This document shows positions 5,474 to 12,016 of a DNA stretch of 12,016 nucleotides, one piece after another. The notes beneath the pieces were generated by a model. The model saw only the letters and a list, made by a program, of their open reading frames with translations, was not told where the DNA came from and searched no databases. The stretch comes from Candidatus Aminicenantota bacterium (lineage in GTDB: Bacteria > Acidobacteriota > Aminicenantia > Aminicenantales > Saccharicenantaceae). The stretch's first letter is position 1. Each line of letters begins with the position of its first letter. The stretch spans positions 1 to 12,016 of the forward strand of contig JALHVH010000051.1 of assembly GCA_022867105.1 (NCBI GenBank), read 5' to 3'. A program made the translations under genes and the position numbers.

Positions 5474-6274
5474 TCAAACCTCGCTTTCTTCCAACTCTTT
5501 CTCGACCAGGCTGATCTTCAGAAGGAGCCGGCGATCCTCGATCATGCCCTGGATCCTTTTCATCTCGACCTCCGTCAGGTCATCGCTGATTTGGGAAAGT
5601 TCCAGGAACAGGAGTTCGATCTGGTCGCAGATGGCTTTGGCCTTGGCCATCCGGGAATTCCCCTCCAGCTGCGGGTTGAGGTATTTCTTCTTGGCCAGGA
5701 GTTCCTTGGCCCTTCCCGAAGCCAGCTGATCCATGCCGCTCCCCTTGTCCCGCGACGAGGCCTGAGCGAGGTCCAGGAGAAGGTACCGGCTCTTCTGGAG
5801 GTAATCCAGGGTCTGCCGCCGGCTCATCTCGAGTTCCACGCGATCGATGAATTCGGGGGAAGCGAAGAACCTGTTGTGGGCGACCGCGGACGGCGCAGGG
5901 CGCTTCAGGATGAGGTAAGTGGCCAGAGAGCCGAAAATGAGCCCGAGGACGGCCCCCGCGTAAACGGCTATCATCACGGGCCGGGTCATCCGGAAACGCT
6001 CGCCGACGGTTAACCGGCGCGGGCGGGCCGTCTTCTCAAAGACGTAGTCCGCAACCTTCGCGGGCAGCGCCTCCCAATCCACCGACGCGATGGCCTTATC
6101 CATCTCTCCCTTGACAAGGCCGGCGGCATCGATGACCTTTCTCATCTCGTCGACATCCTTACGGCACCCGGGACACTCTTTGAGATGGGACGCCATATGA
6201 TCTCTCCTCTCGAGGCCCAGCTCTCCGGCCAGGAAAGCCGCCCGGTCTTTTTGAAGGTTCTGACACGCGTTCAT
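5474..6274 (-). CDS. Membrane anti-sigma factor with N-terminal zinc finger (ZAS-type)
   Basis: 266 aa. The N-terminus carries the zinc-binding anti-sigma motif: C4, then H30-x3-C34-x2-C37 (HLKECPGC), the cytoplasmic part that clamps the sigma factor. A single membrane helix follows at about 100-122 (MIAVYAGAVLGLIFGSLATY). The rest (about 125-266) is a long, highly charged, helical and probably coiled-coil extracytoplasmic domain rich in Leu, Glu and Lys, with no recognised fold. The start at 6274 is chosen because its ATG overlaps the sigma stop as ATGA, the usual coupling of such pairs; the ATG at 6304 would place 10 extra residues before the zinc finger. The extracytoplasmic helical domain could detect envelope change or contact the two exported proteins encoded next; that is inference. 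Confidence 0.9.
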   Translation of the reverse strand: MNACQNLQKDRAAFLAGELGLERRDHMASHLKECPGCRKDVDEMRKVIDAAGLVKGEMDKAIASVDWEALPAKVADYVFEKTARPRRLTVGERFRMTRPVMIAVYAGAVLGLIFGSLATYLILKRPAPSAVAHNRFFASPEFIDRVELEMSRRQTLDYLQKSRYLLLDLAQASSRDKGSGMDQLASGRAKELLAKKKYLNPQLEGNSRMAKAKAICDQIELLFLELSQISDDLTEVEMKRIQGMIEDRRLLLKISLVEKELEESEV

Positions 6275-6852
6275 GATGTGATCCCCATGTATGGACGGAG
6301 CCATTTCCTCAGGTTTTGGACCGCTTTGAAATGCAGGGACTTGACGGTGCCGACGGAGATGTTCATCGTTTCGGAGATCTCGTTGAACTGGAGTTCGTCG
6401 ACATGCCTCAGGACGAAGACCATGCGTTGACGGCTGGCCAGCTTGTCGATGCCCCGGGAAAAAACGTCCCGCATCTCGCCGGCGGACGAAGAGGCCGGGT
6501 CCGGCCCGGCCGCCACCTGGAGTCGATCGAGGCTCTTCGGGCTCTCGAACTCCCGTTTTTTCCTGGTGTTCTTCCGGTAATAATCCACGCTCAGGTTCCT
6601 CGTGATCTGCAGCAGCCAGCCCTGGAAATTGCAGCCTTCCTTGAATTGCCCCGCCTTCTGGAAGAGCCGGAGAAAAGTCTCCTGGACGACGTCCAGCGCG
6701 TCCTCCTTGTTGCGGAGCATGGAATAGGCCATCATGAAGACCCGCTGCTGGAAGGCGCCGACGATGGTCATGAAGGCTTCCCTGCTCCCGTTTTGGATCT
6801 CTCTGACAAGAGCATGGATGTCCTCAGTCCCGATCAAGCATTCCCGGTCCAT
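6271..6852 (-). CDS. ECF-family RNA polymerase sigma factor
   Basis: 193 aa, the usual size for ECF (sigma-70 group 4) factors. Region 2 runs from about 24 to 95, with SREAFMTIVGAFQQRVFMMA, then DALDVVQETFLRLFQ (51-65) and FQGWLLQITRNLSVDYYRK (76-94). Region 4 runs from about 132 to 185, with LASRQRMVFVLRHVDELQFN and the helix-turn-helix ISETMNISVGTVKSLHFKA. There is no sigma-3 domain, as expected. ATG 6852 has an AGG site 8 bases away and gives the standard N-terminus; an upstream ATG at 6918 would add 22 residues of unrelated sequence but cannot be excluded. It heads a four-gene operon and its stop overlaps the anti-sigma start. The ECF subgroup and target promoters cannot be named from the sequence, and I see no obvious self-regulated promoter. 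Confidence 0.94.
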   Translation of the reverse strand: MDRECLIGTEDIHALVREIQNGSREAFMTIVGAFQQRVFMMAYSMLRNKEDALDVVQETFLRLFQKAGQFKEGCNFQGWLLQITRNLSVDYYRKNTRKKREFESPKSLDRLQVAAGPDPASSSAGEMRDVFSRGIDKLASRQRMVFVLRHVDELQFNEISETMNISVGTVKSLHFKAVQNLRKWLRPYMGITS

Positions 6853-6948
6853 TCTTATCGCCTGGTTCCTGTTTCGGTCTTCACTGGGTACTACGAAGGG
6901 AAAAAGAAAAAGGTTCATGCCCTCTCGCGTGTCACCCCGAACAAACAG

Positions 6949-6979
6949 CCGGAGAAATCCCCTTCGAGAATTTCTCCGG
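6949..6979. terminator. 10-bp hairpin between the RRM gene and the sigma operon
   Basis: CCGGAGAAAT (6949-6958) and ATTTCTCCGG (6970-6979) pair perfectly around an 11-base loop. For the minus strand it stands 33 bases after the RRM stop and is followed by the weak T-rich stretch CTGTTTGTTCG; on the plus strand it is followed by A6. It may be a weak terminator or attenuator between the RRM gene and the sigma operon. Confidence 0.45.
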
Positions 6980-7011
6980 TGAAAAAAGCTAGGAAACGAA
7001 AGAAGGATCTA

Positions 7012-7308
7012 TCAGAACTTACGGAAACCGCCTCTTTTTTCGAAGCCGCCGGGCTGTCTGTCGCCGGGCTTGTGGTCGGCTCTGGGCCGGGCATCGTTGA
7101 TGATAAGCTTACGTCCGTCGAATTCGGTCCCGCTGAGCCTGTTCTTGGCCTCCGCGGCGGATTCGGGGGTCGCCATCTCGATGAAACCGAAACCTCGTCC
7201 CTGCAGAATGTTGACCGAGATCACCTCACCGTACTGGGAAAACAGCTGTTTCAGTGTGTCCTCAGTGGTCTTGTAGTTGAGGTTGCCGACATAAAGTTTT
7301 TGAGACAT
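7012..7308 (-). CDS. Small RRM-domain RNA-binding protein
   Basis: 98 aa with one RNA recognition motif. RNP2 is LYVGNL (5-10) and RNP1 is GRGFGFIEM (37-45), both with aromatic RNA-contact residues (Y6, F40, F42). The later part (ESAAEAKNRLSGTEFDGRKLIINDARP) is typical, followed by a short Gly/Arg/Lys-rich tail ending GGFEKRGGFRKF. Such proteins occur in cyanobacteria and several other phyla and are cytosolic single-stranded RNA binders, often linked to cold or stress. The piece between beta 2 and beta 3 is only ILQ, where most bacterial RRM proteins have about ten residues, so the loop is shortened. The AAGGAGG site fixes ATG 7308. The gene has its own leader of perhaps 75 bases and is 160 bases from the sigma gene. 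Confidence 0.93.
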   Translation of the reverse strand: MSQKLYVGNLNYKTTEDTLKQLFSQYGEVISVNILQGRGFGFIEMATPESAAEAKNRLSGTEFDGRKLIINDARPRADHKPGDRQPGGFEKRGGFRKF

Positions 7309-7388
7309 AAAAGAAACCTCCTTGATCTCTCACCATCGCCCTGCCCGATCTCCGTCGGGTCACACGATCGGAGAAGTCGATTTATTCA

Positions 7389-7397
7389 ATCATAACA
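7389..7397 (-). promoter_or_regulatory. Possible extended -10 promoter for the RRM gene
   Basis: The minus strand reads TGTTATGAT (7397-7389), a TGn-type extended -10 with TATGAT. The -35 region at standard distance (AAGACT) is poor. It would give a leader of about 75 bases before the RRM start, containing complementary CCGATC/GATCGG segments. Weak evidence. Confidence 0.3.
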
Positions 7398-7471
7398 AAA
7401 AGGACAAATCAAGTCTTTTTTAAAGGGGAGCAAGGACCCGGCGGGCAGGGCTTTCTCCCCCTGGAGATTTC

Positions 7472-7480
7472 TGATATATT
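7472..7480 (+). promoter_or_regulatory. Possible extended -10 promoter for sppA
   Basis: TGATATATT (7472-7480) fits a TGn-TATATT extended -10; the hexamer 17 bases upstream (TTTCTC) is a poor -35. The implied leader is only about 15 bases, so the call is weak. Confidence 0.28.
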
Positions 7481-7501
7481 TGCTATTAAGGCGGTGAAAC
7501 G

Positions 7502-9217
7502 ATGAAAAAGCGCACTTATGTCCTGATCATCTTCCTGGTCATCTTCATCCTGGCTGCGGCCGCGGCGATTTCCTATTTCCTGATGGATTGGGGACGGCCG
7601 GCCGTGACGGTCCCGCTCCACGCTTACCTGGAGATCAACCTGTCCGGCGAGCTCCAGGAGATCGCCCCTCCCGACTTCTTCACGAACGTCATCCTGGGGA
7701 TCCGGCCCCTGTCCATGAACGAGCTCTGGATGAACCTCCGCAAGGCCAAGGCCGATGACCGGGTCGAGGCCATCCTCCTCCGGATGAACCTTCTCGCTTG
7801 TGACTGGGCCAAGGTGACGGAACTCCGGGACGCGGTCCTCGATTTCCGCAAGGCCGGCAAAAAGGCCTACGCCTATATCGACGAGGCGCCTGATTTCGAC
7901 AAGGAATATTATCTTGCCACCGCCTGCGACCGGATCATCCTCCACCCGATGGGATGGCTCGGCATCAACGGCATCGGCGGATATGTCCCCTTCTTCAAGA
8001 ACGCCCTCGATAAACTGGGCGTCCGGGCGGAGTTCGAGCATGTCGAGGAATACAAAACGGCCTATAACCAGTTCACGGAAAAAGGGTTCACGCCGGCCCA
8101 CAGGGAGATGATGGAGTCCATCTACGGGGACCTCTTCTCCCAATATGTCAAAGCCGTGGCCTCGGCCAGGAAGAAGAGCGAGGCGGAAGTCCGGGGCATC
8201 ATCGACCATGCTTTCTTCCAGGGAGAGAACGCCCTCAAGGCGGGCCTCGTTGACGACCTCCTTTACGAAGATGAGCTCCAGAACCTCCTGCAGAGCGGGG
8301 GGCGGAAGCTCGGCAGGATCACCTCCGACGCCTACGCCCGGGTCTCTCCGGCTTCGGCCGGAATCGGCATCGGCCGGAGGGTCGCCTTGATCTATGGAAT
8401 CGGGCCCATCCTCAGCGGTGAGAGCCTGCCCCAGAGCATGGGGGGAACGACCGTCGCCCGCTGGATCCGGCAGGCCCGGCAGGACAAGTCCATCGCCGCG
8501 ATCGTCTTCCGGGTCGACAGCCCGGGCGGCTCCTCGGTGGCCTCCGACGTCATCTGGCGCGAGGTCTTCCTGGCCAAGAAAGAGAAGCCCTTTGTCGTTT
8601 CGATGTCCGACGTCGCGGGTTCGGGAGGCTACTGGATCTCCATGGCGGCCCACAAGATCGTAGCCCAACCGCAGACCCTCACGGGCTCCATCGGGGTCCT
8701 GGCGGGCAAGTTCGACCTTTCGGCCCTTTACGAAAAGCTCGGCCTGACCTCCGAAAAAATCGCCTACGGAAAGGAGGCCGACATCTTCTCGACCTTCCGG
8801 CCGTTCTCGCCGGAAGAAAAGAAGATCATGAAGGATGAGATCCTCTGGACCTACGATCAGTTCCTGACCAAGGTCGCCGAAGGCCGGAACATGACCAAGG
8901 ACGAGGTGAACGCGGTCGGCCGCGGCCGGGTGTGGACGGGCGCTCAGGCCAGGGACCTCAAGCTCGTGGACGAGTTGGGAGGCTTGACGAAGGCCGTCGA
9001 GCTGGCCAAAGGCTTAGCGGGAATCGCAAGGGAAGAAGAGGTCAGGCTGGTCGTGTGGCCCAAGAAAAGGACTTTCTGGGAGTCGCTCCTCGGGAGGCGG
9101 GCCCAGGAAAGCGTGCTCGATATGCGTCCCGGGCTGAAGCAGGCCGCCCTGGCCCTGAGGCTCATGGAAAGGAACCGCATCTGGGCGGTCATGCCCTTCT
9201 GGTCCGGGCTCGAATAA
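7502..9217 (+). CDS. sppA: Signal peptide peptidase SppA, long (67K) type
   Basis: 571 aa with two tandem ClpP-like domains, as in E. coli SppA (618 aa). SppA is a membrane-anchored serine protease that degrades cleaved signal peptides. An N-terminal membrane anchor spans about 6-27 (YVLIIFLVIFILAAAAAISYF). The catalytic pair is visible: the general-base lysine K185 in VEEYKTAYNQF (E. coli K209) and the nucleophile S374 in VAGSGGYWIS (E. coli S409). The separation of 189 residues is close to the E. coli 200. Other family blocks are VFRVDSPGGSSVAS (335-348) and TGSIGVLAGKFD (394-405). ATG 7502 has AAGGCGGTGA upstream. The gene diverges from the RRM gene and converges with the helicase, ending 12 bases from it. 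It is not co-transcribed with the sigma operon but acts in the same envelope compartment. Confidence 0.96.
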   Translation: MKKRTYVLIIFLVIFILAAAAAISYFLMDWGRPAVTVPLHAYLEINLSGELQEIAPPDFFTNVILGIRPLSMNELWMNLRKAKADDRVEAILLRMNLLACDWAKVTELRDAVLDFRKAGKKAYAYIDEAPDFDKEYYLATACDRIILHPMGWLGINGIGGYVPFFKNALDKLGVRAEFEHVEEYKTAYNQFTEKGFTPAHREMMESIYGDLFSQYVKAVASARKKSEAEVRGIIDHAFFQGENALKAGLVDDLLYEDELQNLLQSGGRKLGRITSDAYARVSPASAGIGIGRRVALIYGIGPILSGESLPQSMGGTTVARWIRQARQDKSIAAIVFRVDSPGGSSVASDVIWREVFLAKKEKPFVVSMSDVAGSGGYWISMAAHKIVAQPQTLTGSIGVLAGKFDLSALYEKLGLTSEKIAYGKEADIFSTFRPFSPEEKKIMKDEILWTYDQFLTKVAEGRNMTKDEVNAVGRGRVWTGAQARDLKLVDELGGLTKAVELAKGLAGIAREEEVRLVVWPKKRTFWESLLGRRAQESVLDMRPGLKQAALALRLMERNRIWAVMPFWSGLE

Positions 9218-9229
9218 GCGGATTTCCGT

Positions 9230-12016
9230 TTAGAACGCGTACGAAGACGGACAGATCGTTTTGAACTCGCAATAATTACAGTTGTGCCAGTCCGGACGGG
9301 GCCCAAATTCCCCGGCCCGGATCCCCTCTTCCGCCTCGAGGATCTTTCCCCGGGCCCGCTCTTGTTCCTTCCCGCCCTTCCGGGCCCTGCCGACGAGGTC
9401 GGATTCCAGGAAGTGCAGCCGCGTTTCGAAGGGCGCCATGCCCTCGGTCTCAAGGAACGAAAGCGCGTAAACGTCCATCTGGAGACTGTCCCTCGTCCTC
9501 CGGTCGGCCTCCTTCTGGTCCATGACTTCGGTTGTCTTGAAATCGATGATGACCGCGCCTCCCGTCTCGAAGTCCACCCTGTCCCAGCGCCCGGTGAACC
9601 GGACCTTCCCTGACTGCCATCTGAAGCTCTTTTCGAGCAGCGCGGGGACATTCCCCGACTTCGTCTCCCTGCGATAGAAGAGACGGAGGGCCTGCTCGCC
9701 GGACCTCTTCCTCAGCTCCTCGTGTTCCCGGCTGAGATAACCCTCGTTCACCCAGAGCCTCTCGTACTCCCGGATGACATCCTCCTCCCCGAGCGTCCGC
9801 CCTTTCATCCGGTTCTTCAGAAAATGGTGGACCGACGCGTGGAGCACCCTGCCGAACACGAGGGCATGATGGGGGAGGACGGGGATCCGCAGGACGTGAC
9901 GGAACCTGTATTTGAGCGGGCAGGTGAGATAGTCCTCCAACCGGAGGAAACTCAGGGTCAGGACCCCCCGGGGCTTGCGGAGCGAAAGGGCGCCGGCCTC
10001 TTCCCGGAGGGAGAAACGCCTGATCTCTTCCAGCGCCGAGCTGCGGAGGACCTCCTCCGGCATGCCGGGAATGTCCAGGGCTTCAAGGACGAAGGGGCTG
10101 ACCTTCTTCAGCCTCTTGAGCCCATAATCCCTGGCCCAAGTCAAGTAGAGGAGCCTTTTCGCCCTGGTCATCCCGACATAGAAGAGCCGCCTTTCCTCCT
10201 GGACGAAGTTCTCGTCCCCCGGCAGTTCCTCCTTAAGGATCCCGGCCGGCACGGGGATCTTCTCCCGTCTCTCGCGGCCCGGGTAGCGGTCTTCAATGAG
10301 ACTAACGAGGAAGACAACGGAGAACTCAAGCCCTTTGGCCTTGTGCACGGTCAGAACGTTGACGGCGTCCTCGTCCAACTCAGCTTCAGAAGTGGCGGGA
10401 TTGTCCCCCACCTGCTGAAGGAGGTCCAGATATCCGGCAAATGAATGGATGGAGTCGTCATCGGCAAGGTCGGAGAAGCCCTTCACTTTGTCGAAGAAAA
10501 GTCGGATGTTCTTGATCTTCATCTCCGAGGAAGAGTCCATCCGCGAGGCCAGGGATTTCAGGGTGCCGCTCTTCTCGAGGAAGGCATAGAGGACCATCCC
10601 CGCGTTCTTCTGCCCGGCCAGGCTGATGTAGCCGAGAAGGTCCTCGAAGATCCGTTTGATCGCCGCCTCGGCCGCCGCCGGGAGTTCGACCGGCCGGGCC
10701 CCCTCGTGGACCTTCCGAAAGACCTGGTGGAGAGGAAGGTTCCTTTTCTGAGCGTAATTCGAAACGACGGTCAGGTCGTAGGGGTCCATCCCGTAGACCC
10801 CGGAAAGGGCAAGATGGAACAGGCTCCGGCTGTCCTCGAAATCCGTCAGGGCCCTGATGAAGGAGATCAGGACCTTGATCTCCTCCTGCTGGTAGAGCCC
10901 ACGGCTCCCGGAGAAACGGTAGGGGACCTGCTTCATGTTCAGGGCCCGGAGATAGGGGTCGGCGTCCGCGTTCCTCCGGACCAGGATAGCCATGTCGCTC
11001 CACGAGACGCCCTCCCCGTTCTTTTCCAGGATGAGGTCGGCCACCCGGTCCGCCTCGTGGGAAACGGAATCGAACTGGAGCATGTGGATGCTCTTTTCCC
11101 TGACATCGAGGGATGAAACGAGGCGCTTGTCGATCCTGTACTTGAACTCGAGTCGGTTGGGATCATTGTGCCGGATGAGCTGGTAGGAGGCATCCAGGAT
11201 GGCCTGCGTGGACCGGTAGTTCCTGGTCAGGACGATCTTCTTGGCCTGAGGATAGACCTCCTGAAAATTAAGGATGTTGCTCAGGGAAGCGCCCCTGAAC
11301 CGGAAGATGCTTTGATCATCGTCCCCGACCACGGTCAGGTTCCCATGGCGGGCGGCCAGGAGCTTGAGGAGCTCGAACTGGACGAAATTGGTGTCCTGGA
11401 ACTCATCCACCAGGATGTACTTGTATTTCGACTGGAACTCCTTCAGGACGGAGGGCCGAGTCCGGAAGAGCTCGGCCGCCAGGGTCACCTGGTCCTCGAA
11501 GTCGATCTTCCCTTCTTTTTTAAGAAGGTCCTGGTATTCCCCGTAGATCCGGGCTACTTCCTCTTGTTTGAGGGCTTCCTCAATTCCGACGTCGTCCGAA
11601 GCCTTTCCCTGGAGCGCCTGGGCATAAGCCAGGTATTCCCCGGGGCGGACATCCTCTTGCTTCAGCTTTTTGATGGCATCGAGGAGCTCCTGGATGTGCT
11701 TGGTCGGGAAGCTCAAGGGCCGGAAGTACCGGAGGGAGAACTTGAAGAGGTTCTCCCGGAAGAAGATGGCCTGTTCCACGTCATCGAGGAGCCTGAAATC
11801 GGGAGGGTAGCCAAGCTCCATCCCGTAATCCCTCAGGACCTTCTCCCCGAAGGAATTGAAGGTGCTGATCTCGACGAAAGAATAGGTGTAAGGGACGAGG
11901 AGGTCCACCCGGGCTTCCATCTCGTTGGCCGCCTTCTCGGTGAAAGTGACGGCCAGGATCTCCTCCGGGCTGGCCATCTTGGAAGCGATGAGATGGGCGA
12001 TGCGGTTGGTGATGAC
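9230..12016 (-). CDS. UvrD/PcrA-like SF1 helicase fused to a RecB/AddB-type Fe-S nuclease (5' end outside window)
   Basis: 928 residues are visible; the frame is open to the right edge, so the start and the Walker A motif are missing. Counted from the Met at 11977: motif Ia AVTFTEKAANEM (9-20), motif II LVDEFQDT (189-196), motif III VVGDDDQSIFRFRGAS (216-231), motif IV LTRNYRSTQAIL (250-261), motif V NVLTVHKAKGLEF (540-552) and motif VI RRLFYVGMTRAKRLL (596-610). This is a 3'-5' superfamily 1A helicase. The last ~240 residues form a PD-(D/E)XK nuclease: GRWDRVD (796-802), VIIDFKTTE with D812 and K814, and QMDVYAL. Cysteines C686, C900, C903 and C909 follow the C...CxxCx5C spacing of the AddB/Cas4 4Fe-4S staple. 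It probably processes DNA ends or repair intermediates. No partner subunit is visible. Confidence 0.93.
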   Translation of the reverse strand, partial: VITNRIAHLIASKMASPEEILAVTFTEKAANEMEARVDLLVPYTYSFVEISTFNSFGEKVLRDYGMELGYPPDFRLLDDVEQAIFFRENLFKFSLRYFRPLSFPTKHIQELLDAIKKLKQEDVRPGEYLAYAQALQGKASDDVGIEEALKQEEVARIYGEYQDLLKKEGKIDFEDQVTLAAELFRTRPSVLKEFQSKYKYILVDEFQDTNFVQFELLKLLAARHGNLTVVGDDDQSIFRFRGASLSNILNFQEVYPQAKKIVLTRNYRSTQAILDASYQLIRHNDPNRLEFKYRIDKRLVSSLDVREKSIHMLQFDSVSHEADRVADLILEKNGEGVSWSDMAILVRRNADADPYLRALNMKQVPYRFSGSRGLYQQEEIKVLISFIRALTDFEDSRSLFHLALSGVYGMDPYDLTVVSNYAQKRNLPLHQVFRKVHEGARPVELPAAAEAAIKRIFEDLLGYISLAGQKNAGMVLYAFLEKSGTLKSLASRMDSSSEMKIKNIRLFFDKVKGFSDLADDDSIHSFAGYLDLLQQVGDNPATSEAELDEDAVNVLTVHKAKGLEFSVVFLVSLIEDRYPGRERREKIPVPAGILKEELPGDENFVQEERRLFYVGMTRAKRLLYLTWARDYGLKRLKKVSPFVLEALDIPGMPEEVLRSSALEEIRRFSLREEAGALSLRKPRGVLTLSFLRLEDYLTCPLKYRFRHVLRIPVLPHHALVFGRVLHASVHHFLKNRMKGRTLGEEDVIREYERLWVNEGYLSREHEELRKRSGEQALRLFYRRETKSGNVPALLEKSFRWQSGKVRFTGRWDRVDFETGGAVIIDFKTTEVMDQKEADRRTRDSLQMDVYALSFLETEGMAPFETRLHFLESDLVGRARKGGKEQERARGKILEAEEGIRAGEFGPRPDWHNCNYCEFKTICPSSYAF

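Noticed and set aside
6316..7395. 359-codon plus-strand open frame across the sigma and RRM genes
   Set aside because: It runs antisense through two well-recognised genes and the space between them, and its product has no motif.
7409..8668. 419-codon open frame on the minus strand opposite sppA
   Set aside because: It is antisense to a gene with intact catalytic motifs. The translation is rich in Gly, Asp, Glu, Arg and Pro without any family motif, as expected of the opposite strand of a GC-rich gene.
9810..9925. Cas4-like cysteine pattern suggesting a CRISPR locus
   Set aside because: The cysteine/nuclease pattern is part of a helicase-nuclease chain; there are no spaced direct repeats or cas genes in the window.

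Overview
The window is GC-rich bacterial chromosome (roughly 60% GC, GC-ending codons, clear AGGAGG-type ribosome binding sites, tightly packed genes). Exported proteins with Sec signal peptides and a lipobox protein point to a bacterium with a developed envelope. The mix of genes would suit an uncultured Acidobacteriota/Aminicenantes-like lineage, but this is a guess from style; no marker in the window proves it. Nothing here is phage or plasmid, and there are no RNA genes or CRISPR arrays.

Layout. (1) 1-98 (-): start of a lipoprotein gene running off the left edge, with a good sigma70-type promoter. (2) 243-1524 (+): a SLOG/TIGR00725-type nucleotide-binding protein overlapping truA. (3) 3785-1494 (-): an isocitrate/isopropylmalate-type dehydrogenase, tsaB and rimI, read from a promoter at 3846-3819; rimI overlaps truA tail to tail by 31 bases. 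(4) 3786-4223: a gene-free stretch almost filled by a ~290-base imperfect palindrome flanked by A7-8 runs. It looks like a MITE-type element inserted in the T-tract of a terminator. (5) 6852-4224 (-): a four-gene operon of ECF sigma factor, zinc-finger anti-sigma factor, exported TPR/HEAT-like protein and small exported protein, ending in a strong terminator. The last two proteins share a C-terminal domain. (6) 7308-7012 (-): a small RRM RNA-binding protein. (7) 7502-9217 (+): SppA signal peptide peptidase. (8) 12016-9230 (-): a UvrD/PcrA-like helicase fused to a RecB/AddB-type nuclease with an apparent Fe-S cluster, cut by the right edge.

How they fit together. Regions 2 and 3 are mostly tRNA/ribosome maintenance (truA pseudouridylation, tsaB for t6A, rimI for S18 acetylation) beside a central-metabolism dehydrogenase. 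Region 5 reads as an envelope signalling module: a membrane anti-sigma factor holds the sigma factor, and two exported proteins with a LiaX/YvlB-like terminal domain could be sensors or effectors. SppA next door also acts on the envelope, though it has its own transcription unit. The two least ordinary items are the palindromic insertion at 3866-4155 and the sigma-factor operon.
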